A stretch of DNA of 46,931 bases from Sulfuritalea sp. (GCA_030680805.1 JAUXUK010000068.1:1-46931); one strand, 5' to 3'. Counted from the first letter of the stretch, positions 8,005 to 17,500 are shown. Made by a program: numbers and translations. The notes: generated by a model from the sequence alone, not told the origin.

Positions 8005-9444
8005 ATGGAACAGCGCACCCAGTTTTACATCGACGGCCAGTGGATGGCCCCTGCCGGTCAAGGCAGCATCGACGTCTTCTCGCCCACCGACGGTGCCCTG
8101 CTGGCGACCGTGCCGCAAGGCAACGCGGCTGACGCCGACAAAGCCGTGATGGCCGCGCGACGAGCCTTCGACGCCTGGAGCGTGACGCCGGCCGCCGAGC
8201 GCGCCGCATACCTGAAGAAGATCCAGGAAGGCCTCAAGGCCCGCACCGATGAAATCGCGAAGACCATCACGCTGGAAATGGGCATGCCCTACAAGATGTC
8301 GCAGCGCGTCCAGGTCGGCTCGCCCACGGCGAGCTTCGGCATGTACTCGAAGATGCTGACCGACTTCCCGTTCGAGGAAAAGGTCGGCAATTCCAAAGTC
8401 GTGCGCGAGCCGGTCGGCGTCGTCGCCGCCATCACACCGTGGAACTACCCGCTGCACCAGATCGCCGCCAAGGTCGCCGCCGCGCTCGCCGCCGGCTGCA
8501 CCGTGGTGCTGAAGCCGTCCGAGGTCGCGCCGCTGAATGCCTTCCTGCTGGCCGAAATCATCCACGCCGCCGGCGTGCCGGCCGGCGTCTTCAACCTGAT
8601 CACCGGCTACGGCCCGGTGGTCGGCGAAGCCATGGCGACGCACAGGGAAGTCGACATGGTCTCTTTCACCGGCTCGACCCGCGCCGGCACCCGCGTCTCG
8701 GAACTCGCCTCGGCCACGGTCAAGCGCGTGGCGCTGGAACTCGGCGGCAAATCGGCCGCAATCATCCTCGACGATGCCGATTTCAATGTTGCGGTGAAAG
8801 GCGTGGTCGGCAACTGCTATCTCAACTCGGGCCAGACCTGCACCGCGCACACGCGCATGCTGGTGCCCGCGTCGCGCTACGCCGAGGCGACGAAGCTCGC
8901 GGTCGAGGCGGCGCAGGCCTACCGCGTCGGCGACCCGCTGGCCGAGGGCACCACGCTGGGGCCCCTGGCCTCGAAGATGCAGCAGGACCGCGTGCGCGAG
9001 TACATCGGCAAGGGCATCGCCGAAGGCTGCGAACTGCTGACCGGTGGCGCCGAACTGCCCGAGGGCGTGAATGCGAACGGCTACTACGTGAAGCCCACCG
9101 TGTTCGGCAAGGTCAAGCCGGACAACACCATCGCCCAGGAAGAAATCTTCGGCCCGGTGCTGTCGATCATCACCTACGCGGACGAGGACGATGCCGTGCG
9201 CATTGCCAACGGCACCGTCTATGGCCTCGCCGGCGGCGTCTGGTCGGCCAGCGACGAACACGCGGAGCAGGTCGCACGCCGACTGCGCACCGGGCAGGTG
9301 GAAATCAACGGCGGCCCGTTCAATCTCTACGCCCCCTTCGGCGGCTACAAGCAGTCGGGCAACGGCCGCGAGCTGGGCAAGTACGGGCTGGAGGACTTCC
9401 TCGAGTTCAAGTCCATGCAGTTCCGTCCGGCGCCGAAGGCCTGA
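8005..9444 (+). CDS. NAD(P)-dependent aldehyde dehydrogenase
   Basis: A 479-residue ALDH-superfamily enzyme of normal length. PWNYP at residues 145-149 supplies the oxyanion asparagine, LELGGKS gives the general base Glu245, and NSGQTCTA gives the catalytic Cys279. The C-terminal [15 protein letters not shown] motif is typical of the betaine/aromatic/aliphatic aldehyde dehydrogenase group. The ATG at 8005 is preceded by AAGGAGCAAGGAACA. It is the last gene of the TetR-led operon, separated from the MDR gene by a REP-like palindrome. It probably oxidises an aldehyde formed by the SDR or MDR partner; the chain length is not evident. Confidence 0.94.
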   Translation: MEQRTQFYIDGQWMAPAGQGSIDVFSPTDGALLATVPQGNAADADKAVMAARRAFDAWSVTPAAERAAYLKKIQEGLKARTDEIAKTITLEMGMPYKMSQRVQVGSPTASFGMYSKMLTDFPFEEKVGNSKVVREPVGVVAAITPWNYPLHQIAAKVAAALAAGCTVVLKPSEVAPLNAFLLAEIIHAAGVPAGVFNLITGYGPVVGEAMATHREVDMVSFTGSTRAGTRVSELASATVKRVALELGGKSAAIILDDADFNVAVKGVVGNCYLNSGQTCTAHTRMLVPASRYAEATKLAVEAAQAYRVGDPLAEGTTLGPLASKMQQDRVREYIGKGIAEGCELLTGGAELPEGVNANGYYVKPTVFGKVKPDNTIAQEEIFGPVLSIITYADEDDAVRIANGTVYGLAGGVWSASDEHAEQVARRLRTGQVEINGGPFNLYAPFGGYKQSGNGRELGKYGLEDFLEFKSMQFRPAPKA

Positions 9445-9555
9445 GCACGCACGGGCATCACTACCTCGTGCGAAAGTAGTATGCTTTAATTGTGTCGGGT
9501 GGCCGGGGAGGCTCCCGACCGCGCGGCTGAATTGGCTGTCCATGGCGGATTCGAA

Positions 9556-10092
9556 ATGGGTTTCCGTCCCTGCCAACTGTTCGATCGATACTGCGTGATC
9601 AAGATGGATCCAGGAGAAAAGCGAAACACCGACCAGTTCGCCGCAGGGCCGTTCCGGCCCCATGGTCGCGTCGACATATGGGCGGAAGGCAATGTCATGC
9701 GGCTGGACGCGGTCGGCCCGTTCAACAAGGAAGTCGTCGTTGCGCTCGGCGCCACATGGAACAGCCTGTTCGACGAAATGCCGGTGCATGGACCGTTCGC
9801 CAACATCATTACGCTTCGCCGCAGCGTAGTGATTTCCCAAGAGGTGCTGGACGCTTTCGGCGAGTTTCTGCGTGCCAACAACCGGGCCGGGCGCGGCGCG
9901 AGCGCCGTGGCCTTTGTCGTGGCGCCGGACGTCGAAGGCCGCTCGTTCATGCTGCCAAAATTTGCCGAGACCTACGCCGCTGCCGGCCGACAGTTCGCGG
10001 CGTTCGAAACCGACGCCGAGGCCGATGCTTGGGTACGTGCCAGGCTGACGGAAAACCCGGTGCGACCGCAGGTGCCGATCGACGCCAGCTAA
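9556..10092 (+). CDS. STAS/SpoIIAA-like domain protein of unknown function
   Basis: About 178 residues from the ATG at 9556. The segment GRVDIWAEGNVMRLDAVGPFNKEVV resembles, in two strands and a helix, the SpoIIAA-like/STAS proteins of proteobacteria, which lack a known partner; recognition is by pattern only. No signal peptide or membrane segment is present. The start is ambiguous: TTG at 9490, ATG at 9556 and ATG at 9604 are in frame and none has a strong ribosome site. The shortest form, 162 residues, would place the domain nearest to the N-terminus as in relatives. The gene stands alone, between the aldehyde dehydrogenase operon and a membrane protein gene. Confidence 0.7.
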   Translation: MGFRPCQLFDRYCVIKMDPGEKRNTDQFAAGPFRPHGRVDIWAEGNVMRLDAVGPFNKEVVVALGATWNSLFDEMPVHGPFANIITLRRSVVISQEVLDAFGEFLRANNRAGRGASAVAFVVAPDVEGRSFMLPKFAETYAAAGRQFAAFETDAEADAWVRARLTENPVRPQVPIDAS

Positions 10093-10129
10093 CTCGCTGC
10101 TGCACGATCCACAGCCTCACACTTCCGCC

Positions 10130-10828
10130 ATGAACACACCCGATCAGCCGCCCTCCAGCGTCGACGACAACGTCGAACCCGGCGACGAGGAGCTCGCCGG
10201 GCAATCCCGCGCCAGCCCGATAGTCATTCAGAAGAAGGCGTTTGTCGTCTGGCTCGCCGCGGCCGCGGGCGCAGCGTCACTGCTTACCGTAAGCGCCATC
10301 GTTGCCACCGGGCGTTTTCACGGTCAGGAGGAAATCTCGCGTCTGGAAAAGGCCATAGCAACACTGACAGAAGAAAAGCAGGCCACCCTGAAACAGCTCG
10401 ATGAGCTGCGCAATTCCCACTATGCGCAGGTGATTGCGGAACGACGCTGTGAAGTCATCGACGGGTTGGAGGATTGCCTCAAGGCCGGCTTGAAACGTCC
10501 CGAACGCTTTGCTGAAATCGATCGGCAGTTTCTCGAAGCCAAACGTGCTCCGGCGGCGAAGCCCCCGGTGCAAGGCAATACGACAACTGCCGGGACAGTC
10601 GCCAGGACACCGACCAGAACAGCGCGCAGCGAACCCGCCACCAGAGAGCCCGCGGCTGCCTCCCCGCCGGGGGACCGCAAGCTGACCCTCGATGAATTCG
10701 CCAAGGAGATCAGCAGAATTCCGGGCATTGCCGTTGATGGCAATGTTTCGGAAGGCCCGGACCCCCCCCCGCCGGACAGGAAGGGCGGGAAGAACGCCGG
10801 CAAACCAGGCGCCCCGGGCCCGCAGTAA
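10130..10828 (+). CDS. Single-pass membrane protein with coiled coil, unknown function
   Basis: A 232-residue protein I do not recognise. It has an acidic N-terminal 35 residues, one hydrophobic segment (VVWLAAAAGAASLLTVSAIV, about residues 43-62), then a helical, Glu/Lys/Leu-rich region (about 65-105) likely to form a coiled coil, followed by a Thr/Pro/Ala/Arg-rich linker and a short acidic end. One pair of cysteines lies in RRCEVIDGLEDC. The topology would leave most of the protein in the periplasm. It converges on dnaQ with only 13 bases between the stop codons. The run of nine or more C near 10765 falls within the gene. Confidence 0.65.
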   Translation: MNTPDQPPSSVDDNVEPGDEELAGQSRASPIVIQKKAFVVWLAAAAGAASLLTVSAIVATGRFHGQEEISRLEKAIATLTEEKQATLKQLDELRNSHYAQVIAERRCEVIDGLEDCLKAGLKRPERFAEIDRQFLEAKRAPAAKPPVQGNTTTAGTVARTPTRTARSEPATREPAAASPPGDRKLTLDEFAKEISRIPGIAVDGNVSEGPDPPPPDRKGGKNAGKPGAPGPQ

Positions 10829-10841
10829 CCACCGCTGCAAC

Positions 10842-11552
10842 TCATGCCTGTCCCGCGCCATCCAGATCGCGCCACAGGCATTTTCCCTTGCTCTCCTTGG
10901 CAATCTCCCCCAGCACACGGGCGTGGTCGGCCAGTTCATCGGCGCTGGCGCTCAGCACCACCAGTGGCGGGCGCTGGCGGGTGCCGCCCGCCGAGTAGTC
11001 GACGGCGGGACTGGCGAAATCCATTTCCAGTGAATTCTGGCCGCGGGTCATGGCCAGATACACCTCGGCCAGCAGTTCCGCGTCAAGCAGCGCGCCATGC
11101 AGTTGGCGGCCTGAATTGTCCACGCCGAACTCCACGCACAGGGCGTTGAGGTTGTTCTTCTTGCCCGGTCGCATCTCGCGCGCCATGCGCAAGGTGTCGA
11201 TCACCTCGCCGCAAAGCTGTTCGATGCTTTCGTGTTGCAACAGGCCCAGTTCGTTGTTGAGAAAACCGACGTCGAAGGCGGCGTTGTGGATCACCAGTTC
11301 GGCGCCGCGGACGAACTCCATGAACTCGGCGGCAATCTCGGCGAACTTCGGTTTGTCGGCAATGAATTCGTTGGTCAGGCCGTGGATCGCGGTGGCACCG
11401 GCCGGAATCTCGCGCTCCGGATTGATCCAGGCATGGAAGCGCTGCCCGGTGAGTTGCCTGCCGCGCAGTTCGACGCAGCCGATTTCGATGACGCGGTCAC
11501 CCGTGCGGCAATCCAGCCCGGTGGTTTCGGTGTCCAGAACAATCTTGCGCAC
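10842..11552 (-). CDS. dnaQ: DNA polymerase III epsilon subunit (3'-5' proofreading exonuclease)
   Basis: A 236-residue DEDDh exonuclease, the proofreading subunit of the replicative polymerase. The ExoI motif D-T-E is at residues 7-9 (VLDTETTG), ExoII is in VIHNAAFDVGFLN, and ExoIII is HGALLDAELLAEVYL. The start is a GTG at 11552, one base after the rnhA stop (TAG-c-GTG), with AAAGGAG as ribosome site inside the end of rnhA; a longer frame reading into rnhA is spurious. Coupling of rnhA and dnaQ in the same direction is normal in betaproteobacteria. Confidence 0.95.
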   Translation of the reverse strand: MRKIVLDTETTGLDCRTGDRVIEIGCVELRGRQLTGQRFHAWINPEREIPAGATAIHGLTNEFIADKPKFAEIAAEFMEFVRGAELVIHNAAFDVGFLNNELGLLQHESIEQLCGEVIDTLRMAREMRPGKKNNLNALCVEFGVDNSGRQLHGALLDAELLAEVYLAMTRGQNSLEMDFASPAVDYSAGGTRQRPPLVVLSASADELADHARVLGEIAKESKGKCLWRDLDGAGQA

Positions 11553-11553
11553 G

Positions 11554-11991
11554 CTAGGCTCCTTTACGGGCGAGTTCGACGCCGCGCCGCGCCAGCGCGT
11601 CGGCGCGCTCGTTCTCGACGTGGCCGGCGTGGCCCTTGACCCAGAACCATTCAATCGAGTGCAGCGCCGCCAGGCGATCCAGTTCGCGCCACAGGTCTTC
11701 GTTCTTGACCGGCTCCTTGCTGGCGGTTTTCCAGCCGCGTCGCTTCCAGCCGTGTATCCATTCGCTGATGCCCTTCTGCACATACTGCGAATCGGTATGC
11801 ACGCGCGCAGTTACCGGCTCCTTCAGGGCGCGCAGGGATTCGATCACGGCCATCATTTCCATTCGATTGTTGGTGGTATGAGGCTCGCCGCCGAACAGTT
11901 CCTTTTCGACCGTGCCCTTGCGCAATATGGCGCCCCAACCGCCGGGGCCGGGATTGCCGCTGCATGCGCCGTCGGTAAATATTTCGATCAT
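11554..11991 (-). CDS. rnhA: Ribonuclease HI
   Basis: A 145-residue RNase HI, which cuts the RNA strand of RNA:DNA hybrids. The catalytic acidic residues are visible in [16 protein letters not shown] (Asp7), NNRMEMMA (Glu), HTDSQY (Asp) and ERADALA (Asp). The start is the ATG at 11991; the ribosome site is weak. The open frame continues upstream only because the adjacent palindromic repeat is open. It is directly followed by dnaQ. Length and motifs are typical. Confidence 0.96.
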   Translation of the reverse strand: MIEIFTDGACSGNPGPGGWGAILRKGTVEKELFGGEPHTTNNRMEMMAVIESLRALKEPVTARVHTDSQYVQKGISEWIHGWKRRGWKTASKEPVKNEDLWRELDRLAALHSIEWFWVKGHAGHVENERADALARRGVELARKGA

Positions 11992-12015
11992 TTTGTAACC
12001 CAAAACAACAAATCC

Positions 12016-12114
12016 ACCGCGGAGGCGCAGAGGCGCGGAGAAAAACCACGCGGAGGAAAGCGACAAGTCATTGCGTTTCTCTGCGCTACCTCTGCGCCTC
12101 CGCGCCTCTGCGGT
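12016..12114. repeat. Long palindromic repeat of the CCGCAGAGGCGCAGAGG type, copy 1
   Basis: An imperfect inverted repeat of about 99 bp: CCGCGGAGGCGCAGAGGCG on the left (from 12017) and CCTCTGCGCCTCCGCGCC on the right (to about 12113). It fills the gap between the methyltransferase and rnhA. The same family recurs at 19635-19741, and such repeats are known from many bacterial genomes. It can form one long hairpin. Confidence 0.85.
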
Positions 12115-12136
12115 AAGCCGTGCATCTTTTCCAACC

Positions 12137-12859
12137 TCATTGATCCACCTTCTGCGTCACGGTCACCAGGGCCTTGGCGCGCGCCTTGCGATCACTCCAG
12201 GTCGGGGTGATGAGGCGCATGCCGTGCTGGCGCTTGACGGCCTGCACGATATACACCGCCCCGGCAATCGGCCACCAGCGGTCGCCGGCGGCATCCATGA
12301 ACTGGAAGCGGCGCAGCCATTTTTCCTGCGTCACGGCCGGCGCGTAGCAACCGAAGGCGCCGGCCTGCATCTCGAAGCCGAGCAGCGAGAACCAGTCCTT
12401 CAGGCGCGGCACGCTGAGATAGGCGCCGCGCCAGGGCGGCAGGGCCTCCCGCCGCGACAGCTTGCGCCGCGCGCCCCACAGGCTGAAGGGGTTGAAGCCG
12501 GTGACGATGACATGGCCCTCGGGCACCAGCACGCGCTCGACTTCGCGCAGCACCTGGTGCGGGTTGGCGTCGAACTCCAGCGTGTGCGGCATCACCACCA
12601 GATCGATGCTGTTGGCGGCAAAGGGCAGGTAGTGCAGGTCGGAGCGCACTTCCGAAGTTCCGTCATAACGCCCGTCGTCGCAGCGAAAGCGCAAGGGCAT
12701 GCGGTTGGTGCGCAGGAAATCGTGGGTGGGCAGGGACAGTTGCACCGCGTTGAAGCCGAAAATGTCGGCCACCAGCAGATCGTGCTTCTGCTGCTCCCAA
12801 TTGAGCACATACTTGCCGGATGGCGTGTTCAGCCAGTCTTCGAAACCCTGAATTGACAT
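12137..12859 (-). CDS. SAM-dependent class I methyltransferase
   Basis: A 240-residue methyltransferase of the Methyltransf_11 type. Visible elements are the N-terminal [18 protein letters not shown], characteristic of the protein found next to gloB and rnhA in betaproteobacteria, the SAM-fold stretch with [24 protein letters not shown] (motifs II and post-II) and [23 protein letters not shown]. The classical GxGxG motif is replaced by a variant ([14 protein letters not shown]). The start is the ATG at 12859, with GGGGCGC upstream; a longer frame would run across the gloB start. It is divergent from gloB with only 27 bases between them, so the promoters must overlap the coding regions. Substrate unknown. 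Confidence 0.88.
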   Translation of the reverse strand: MSIQGFEDWLNTPSGKYVLNWEQQKHDLLVADIFGFNAVQLSLPTHDFLRTNRMPLRFRCDDGRYDGTSEVRSDLHYLPFAANSIDLVVMPHTLEFDANPHQVLREVERVLVPEGHVIVTGFNPFSLWGARRKLSRREALPPWRGAYLSVPRLKDWFSLLGFEMQAGAFGCYAPAVTQEKWLRRFQFMDAAGDRWWPIAGAVYIVQAVKRQHGMRLITPTWSDRKARAKALVTVTQKVDQ

Positions 12860-12886
12860 TGCGCCCCGTTTGGAGAAAATTTCCGA

Positions 12887-13666
12887 ATGACTGAAATACT
12901 CGGCCTGCACGCTTTCGACGACAACTACATCTGGCTACTGCGCGGCCGAGGCTGTGTCGCGGTGGTCGACCCTGGCGACGCCACGCCGGTGCTCGACTAC
13001 CTCGAGAAAAGCGGCGACCGCCTCTGCGCCATTCTCGCCACCCACCATCACGGCGACCACGTCGGCGGTCTGGCGGAACTTCTCGCCCGCTTTCCCGTCC
13101 CCGTGTTCGGTCCGGAGTTGGAGAACATCCCCGGCGTGAGCCACCCGCTGGCCGGCGGCGAACGCATCGAGCTACCCGAACTCGCCCTTCACCTCGACAT
13201 CATTGCCGTGCCCGGTCATACCCGCGGCCACATCGCCTATTATGGCCCAAGTCTCAATGACCACGGCGCGGTCTTCTGCGGCGACACGCTGTTCGGCGCC
13301 GGTTGCGGGCGGCTGTTCGAAGGCACCCCGGCGCAGATGCAGGAATCGCTGGCCAAACTCGCCGTGTTGCCAGCGCCGACTTTTGTTTACTGCGCCCACG
13401 AATACACCCAGAGCAACCTGCGTTTCGCGCTGGCCGTCGAGCCGGGCAGCATCGCCGTGCAGCAGCGCAGCGAGCACGTGGCGCAGGACCGCGCGGCGGG
13501 ACGCGCGACGATCCCGACCAGCATCCGGGTCGAACTCGACACCAATCCCTTCCTGCGCTGGGATGCGCCTGCGGTGCGTACGGCAGCGGCAAGCCGCCTC
13601 GGACGCGTGCCGGCCGATGCGGTGGAAACCTTCACCGCCATCCGTGAGTGGAAAAACCGATTTTGA
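12887..13666 (+). CDS. gloB: Hydroxyacylglutathione hydrolase (glyoxalase II)
   Basis: A 259-residue metallo-beta-lactamase-fold enzyme that hydrolyses S-D-lactoylglutathione, completing methylglyoxal detoxification. The binuclear metal motif T-H-H-H-G-D-H is at residues 52-58, further ligands are in GHTRGHI and CGDTLFGAGCGRLFEG, and HEYTQSNLRF is the glutathione-binding signature of GloB. The ribosome site GGAGAA precedes the ATG by eight bases. A perfect copy of the 25-bp dispersed repeat overlaps the codons for L-P-A-P-T-F just before this signature, without disturbing the family length. The caspase-like gene follows after 15 bases and is probably co-transcribed. Confidence 0.95.
   Translation: MTEILGLHAFDDNYIWLLRGRGCVAVVDPGDATPVLDYLEKSGDRLCAILATHHHGDHVGGLAELLARFPVPVFGPELENIPGVSHPLAGGERIELPELALHLDIIAVPGHTRGHIAYYGPSLNDHGAVFCGDTLFGAGCGRLFEGTPAQMQESLAKLAVLPAPTFVYCAHEYTQSNLRFALAVEPGSIAVQQRSEHVAQDRAAGRATIPTSIRVELDTNPFLRWDAPAVRTAAASRLGRVPADAVETFTAIREWKNRF
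13360..13384 (-). repeat. 25-bp dispersed repeat, copy 3
   Basis: The reverse complement reads AAAAGTCGGCGCTGGC, aac, ACGGCG: all 22 fixed positions match. It lies inside gloB, encoding A-V-L-P-A-P-T-F. The protein keeps its normal length, so the element replaced or coincided with native codons. Confidence 0.75.
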
Positions 13667-13681
13667 GCGCGGCCTGAGCCG

Positions 13682-16042
13682 ATGACGACACGGCGCAGCT
13701 TCATCAAGACCCTCGCGGCGGTTCCGCCGGCGCTGTATTTCAGGCCGGCGTGGCCGGCGGCGGACCCCACGCGCCTTGCGCTGATCATCGGCAACAGCAG
13801 CTACCGCAATGCGCCACTGATCAATCCAGCCAACGATGCGAGAGCGGTCGGTGGCCTCCTCACCCAGGCCGGCTTCACCGTCGATTCGCGACTCGACGCG
13901 ACGCGGGTCGAAATGATGGCCGCCATCGAGCACTTCGGCGCGGCGGTAAGACGCCCGGAAACCCGGCTGGTGGTGTTTTATTACGCCGGCCACGGCGCGC
14001 AACTCGACTGGCGCAACTACCTGCTGCCGGTCGATGCCATAGTCCAGAGCCAGGAAGACATGAGGCAGCGCTGCGTCGACATCAGCCTGCTGCTTGGCCA
14101 GTTCAGCGCTGCAAAGGAGAAGACCTTCGTCGTCATCCTCGATGCCTGCCGCAACAATCCCTTCGGCACCTCTTACCTCCCCGAGCAAAAAGGCCTCTCG
14201 CAGTTCGATGCCCCGGTCGGCAGCCTGCTGGCCTACGCCACCTCGCCCGGCAACATCGCCTCCGATGGCGATGGGGCGAATGGCCTCTACACCGAAAATC
14301 TGGTGCGTGAACTGTCCAAGCGCGGCACCCGCATCGAGGACGCCCTCAAGCGGGTGCGGCTCAATGTGCGCCTCGCGTCAAAGGGAGAGCAGGTTCCCTG
14401 GGAAACCACCTCGCTCGAAGGCGATGTCTTCATCTTCAACGAGGGGCAGAAGAAGCTCTCCGAAGCCGAACTGGAGAAGCTGGTCGAGGCCGACATCACG
14501 GAATGGACACGCATCAAGTCCTCGAAGAAGGCCGACGACTGGGTGAGCTACCTGCAAACTTTTCCCAACGGTCGCTTCGCCGAAATCGCCCAAATGCGGC
14601 TGACCCGCCTTCTGGCGGATGTCGAAAGGCAGAAAGCCGACCGCGAGCAGGAGGCCGCGGCCAAGGCGGCCAAGCTTGCCGCCGAGAAGCGGCAGCAGGA
14701 AGAGCAAGGAAAGCTGGACGAACAGAAGCGCCTCGAACAGGAGCGCATCGAGCAAGAGAAGATTCGCGTCGCCACAGCGCAGCGTCTGGCCGCCGAACGC
14801 AAGCAACTCGAAGAGCAGCAGGCGGCGGAAGCCCGGAGGCGCGAGGAAGAACAGAAAGCCAGCGAAGCCAGGCGCCGCCAGGAGCAGGAGCGCCTGGACA
14901 AAGAACGGCAACGCATCGCCGACGCCGAACGGGCGGCAGCCGAGCAAAGGAAGCAGGAAGAACAGCGACAACTGGCGGCGCAGGAGCGCGCCGAGCGCGA
15001 GCGGATGCGCCTCGCCGAGGCGCAGAAACTGGCCGCCGAACGCAAAAAACTCGAAGAACAGCAGGTCGCGGAAGCCAAACGGCGTCAGGAGGAACAGCAG
15101 GCCGCCGAAGCCAAGCGCCGCAATGAACTGGAACGCATCGAGCGCGAGCGCCAGCGCATCGTCGAAGCCGAGCGGCAGGCGGAGGAGCGCAAGAAACAGG
15201 ATGAGCAAAGGCTGCTGGCAGAGCAAAAGCGCCTCGAGCAGCAGAAGCTGGCGCTGGCCAAGGGCGAGCCGGTTGCGGCGGCCTCAGCCGCTCCCGCAAC
15301 GTCCGCGACGCCAAGCCCGACACCCAGGCCGCCCGCCGCCGCGGCACCCGCCGGCACGCCGATGATCGACATCCGGGCGGGCTTGCCGGTGCCACGGTTG
15401 ATCCCGCCTTCGGACAATCCCTTCTCCGCCGGGCGCTTCCCGCTGGCCCGCGTATTCACCGTCGGCGATGCGGCAACCGTCAGGCAGACGGACATCCTGA
15501 CAGGCGTTGAGGAGCGCACTTACGTGGCGCGTGTAACGCGGGTCGACTACGACGAGGACCGGGTCGAACTCAACAACGGCACGATCATCGCCGACCTGAT
15601 GGGCAACAACATCAAGTCCGGACCGGTTGAATTCGACAGCCCGGTGCAGTTTGTGCCAGCGGAGTTTCAGGTCGGCAAGAAGTGGACCGCCGCATTCCGC
15701 CGGACCCGGAACGGCAGAACGACGAACGCATACTACGACCTGCATATCGTGAAGCGGGAAGTCGTTACCGTTCCGGCGGGAACATTCGATACCTTCAGGA
15801 TCGAAGGTGAAGGCTGGAACACGACCGACGGCACGCGGCTCGAGGTGCGCTTCTGGCTGGTGCCGGGGTTGAATTTCGGCATCAAGCGCGAATTCATCAC
15901 ACGGAACAGGTTCGGCCGTTTCGGCAGCACGGAACGGCACGAACTCGTCGCCGTGCGCCAGCAGATCGTCGAATCGGCCTGCCTGCCGAATACCGGCGGG
16001 CTGGCAAGCACCCTGGCCATCAAGAGCACTTGCGCCGGCTGA
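13682..16042 (+). CDS. Tat-exported caspase-like (peptidase C14) protein with long coiled coil
   Basis: A 786-residue protein with three parts. (1) A twin-arginine signal (TTRRSFIKTLAAVPPALYF) precedes a caspase/metacaspase p20-like domain (about 30-260) whose catalytic dyad is intact: His104 in YYAGHG and Cys156 in LDACRNNPF. (2) A Glu/Lys/Gln/Arg/Ala-rich heptad region of about 220 residues (about 311-530) forms a very long coiled coil. (3) After a Pro/Ala/Thr linker, the C-terminal domain (about 560-786) is beta-rich and unrecognised. Peptidase C14 proteins of this Tat-exported type are common in proteobacteria with unknown substrates; cleavage after basic residues is expected from the family. 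It sits 15 bases after gloB, with a weak ribosome site. Confidence 0.9.
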   Translation: MTTRRSFIKTLAAVPPALYFRPAWPAADPTRLALIIGNSSYRNAPLINPANDARAVGGLLTQAGFTVDSRLDATRVEMMAAIEHFGAAVRRPETRLVVFYYAGHGAQLDWRNYLLPVDAIVQSQEDMRQRCVDISLLLGQFSAAKEKTFVVILDACRNNPFGTSYLPEQKGLSQFDAPVGSLLAYATSPGNIASDGDGANGLYTENLVRELSKRGTRIEDALKRVRLNVRLASKGEQVPWETTSLEGDVFIFNEGQKKLSEAELEKLVEADITEWTRIKSSKKADDWVSYLQTFPNGRFAEIAQMRLTRLLADVERQKADREQEAAAKAAKLAAEKRQQEEQGKLDEQKRLEQERIEQEKIRVATAQRLAAERKQLEEQQAAEARRREEEQKASEARRRQEQERLDKERQRIADAERAAAEQRKQEEQRQLAAQERAERERMRLAEAQKLAAERKKLEEQQVAEAKRRQEEQQAAEAKRRNELERIERERQRIVEAERQAEERKKQDEQRLLAEQKRLEQQKLALAKGEPVAAASAAPATSATPSPTPRPPAAAAPAGTPMIDIRAGLPVPRLIPPSDNPFSAGRFPLARVFTVGDAATVRQTDILTGVEERTYVARVTRVDYDEDRVELNNGTIIADLMGNNIKSGPVEFDSPVQFVPAEFQVGKKWTAAFRRTRNGRTTNAYYDLHIVKREVVTVPAGTFDTFRIEGEGWNTTDGTRLEVRFWLVPGLNFGIKREFITRNRFGRFGSTERHELVAVRQQIVESACLPNTGGLASTLAIKSTCAG

Positions 16043-16077
16043 GTGCCTGCCACGCGAGCATCGACAAACGCTTTGCA

Positions 16078-16106
16078 TTGACCGCACGGGCCGCCTTGGC
16101 TAATAT
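16078..16106 (+). promoter_or_regulatory. Probable sigma-70 promoter of mltD
   Basis: TTGACC (16078-16083), a 17-base spacer and TAATAT (16101-16106) stand 45 bases before the mltD ATG. A short inverted repeat (GAGCACC-tttgat-GGTGCCC) lies in the presumed leader. Confidence 0.6.
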
Positions 16107-16150
16107 GCGTCGCCCTCACGAGCACCTTTGATGGTGCCCCTTCCCAGCCA

Positions 16151-17500
16151 ATGCTCCTGTTTCGCCGCCTAGTTCCGCCGCTCCTGCTGCTTCTGATCGG
16201 CGCCGCACATGCCGAACAGGCGCTGCAACTTAGTGCGGAACTCACTACAGCCCCGGCCTTGAAGTTCGATGCCGCACCGCCGCCGTCCGTGCTGCCGCTG
16301 CTGCCCGACCCGTCGCAGGAAGTAAAAGACGACCTGCCGCCGATGCCGACCATCGATCTGACCACGCCGCCCGACGACCTGTGGCAGCGCATGCGCAACG
16401 GCTTCTCGATGCCCGACCTGGACAGCCCGCTGGTGGCCGACCGCCAGGCCTGGTATTTGAACCGCCCCGATCTGCTCAAGCGGATATTCGAGCGCAGCCG
16501 CCGCTATCTTCACCACATTGTCGGCGAACTGGAAAAACGCGGCATGCCGACCGAGCTGGCCCTGCTGCCGATCGTCGAAAGCTCCTTCAATCCGCTGGCC
16601 TACTCCTCGGCTCGCGCCCTGGGCATGTGGCAGTTCATTCCCTCCACCGGCAAGAACTACAAGCTTCAGCAGAACTGGTGGTTCGACCAGCGGCGCGACA
16701 TCGTCGCCTCGACCGGCGCGGCGCTCGACTACCTGCAGTACATCTATGAAATGCACGGCGACTGGCATCTGGCGCTGGCCTCCTACAACTGGGGTGAAGG
16801 CGCCGTCGGCCGCGCAGTGGCGAAGAACCGGGCCAAAGGTCTGCCGACCGATTACCTGCACTTGAAGATGCCGGCGGAAACGGCCTACTACGTACCGAAA
16901 CTGCAGGCGATCAAGAACATCATTGCCCAGCCGCAACTATTCGGCATCAACCTCGATCCGATTCCCAACCGGCCCTATTTCGGCACCGTGGATCGCACCG
17001 AGAAGATGGACATCGCGCTGGCGGCGCGCCTCGCCGAAATTCCGGTGGAGGAGTTCATCGCGCTGAACCCCGCCTACAGCCGGCCGGTCATGCCGAACGC
17101 GGCGAACAGCCCGCTGGTGCTGCCGGCCGAGAAGGTACAGACCTTCCTCGCCAACCTGCAAAGCCACGAAGCGCAGGACAAGCCGCTCTCGGCCTGGCTC
17201 ACGCACAACCTGAAGAAGGGCGAAACTCTCGACAAGGTTGCCCTTCGCTACGGCCTCAGCGCGGCGCGGCTCAAGCAGTTGAACGGCATCAACGCGCGCA
17301 CCAAAATCACACCCGGCTTCGCCCTGCTGGTGCCGGGCAAGGACGCCGTCGGCCACGAGGCCCTCGCCGCCCGCCTGCCGCAGACGCCGGCCAATCCGCC
17401 GAAGGCAACCAAGTGGAAGAAGGGCAAGTCCAAGGGCGCCGCGCCGAAGAACCGGAAGCCATCCGCCGCCAAGCCGGCGGTCAAGCCGAAAAAGCGCTAG
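16151..17500 (+). CDS. mltD: Membrane-associated lytic murein transglycosylase D
   Basis: A 449-residue cell-wall enzyme that cleaves glycan strands to 1,6-anhydromuropeptides. It has a signal peptide (about 1-21, RRLVPPLLLLLIGAAHAEQ). The SLT domain carries the catalytic Glu143 in LLPIVESSFNP, followed by SARALGMWQFIPSTG and the ALASYNWGEGAVGRA motif. One LysM-like peptidoglycan-binding repeat is visible at about 345-395 (LKKGETLDKVALRYGLS). There is no lipobox cysteine, unlike the E. coli lipoprotein. The C-terminal 50 residues are Lys/Pro/Ala-rich. The TAG stop codon is supplied by the left terminal repeat of the 154-bp palindromic element that follows. Confidence 0.93.
   Translation: MLLFRRLVPPLLLLLIGAAHAEQALQLSAELTTAPALKFDAAPPPSVLPLLPDPSQEVKDDLPPMPTIDLTTPPDDLWQRMRNGFSMPDLDSPLVADRQAWYLNRPDLLKRIFERSRRYLHHIVGELEKRGMPTELALLPIVESSFNPLAYSSARALGMWQFIPSTGKNYKLQQNWWFDQRRDIVASTGAALDYLQYIYEMHGDWHLALASYNWGEGAVGRAVAKNRAKGLPTDYLHLKMPAETAYYVPKLQAIKNIIAQPQLFGINLDPIPNRPYFGTVDRTEKMDIALAARLAEIPVEEFIALNPAYSRPVMPNAANSPLVLPAEKVQTFLANLQSHEAQDKPLSAWLTHNLKKGETLDKVALRYGLSAARLKQLNGINARTKITPGFALLVPGKDAVGHEALAARLPQTPANPPKATKWKKGKSKGAAPKNRKPSAAKPAVKPKKR

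Noticed and set aside
7930..9840. 636-codon open frame on the minus strand across the aldehyde dehydrogenase gene
   Set aside because: It is antisense to a clear ALDH gene, is His/Arg/Gly/Asp-rich and shows no domain; high GC keeps the frame open.
14378..15226. Leu/Phe/Gly-rich minus-strand frame resembling a membrane protein
   Set aside because: It is the complement of the Glu/Lys/Gln-rich coiled-coil codons of the caspase-like gene; the repeats are an artefact of the coding strand.
14617..15270. Apparent tandem nucleotide repeats
   Set aside because: They reflect the heptad codon pattern of a coiled coil, not a satellite or CRISPR array; spacing and units are irregular.
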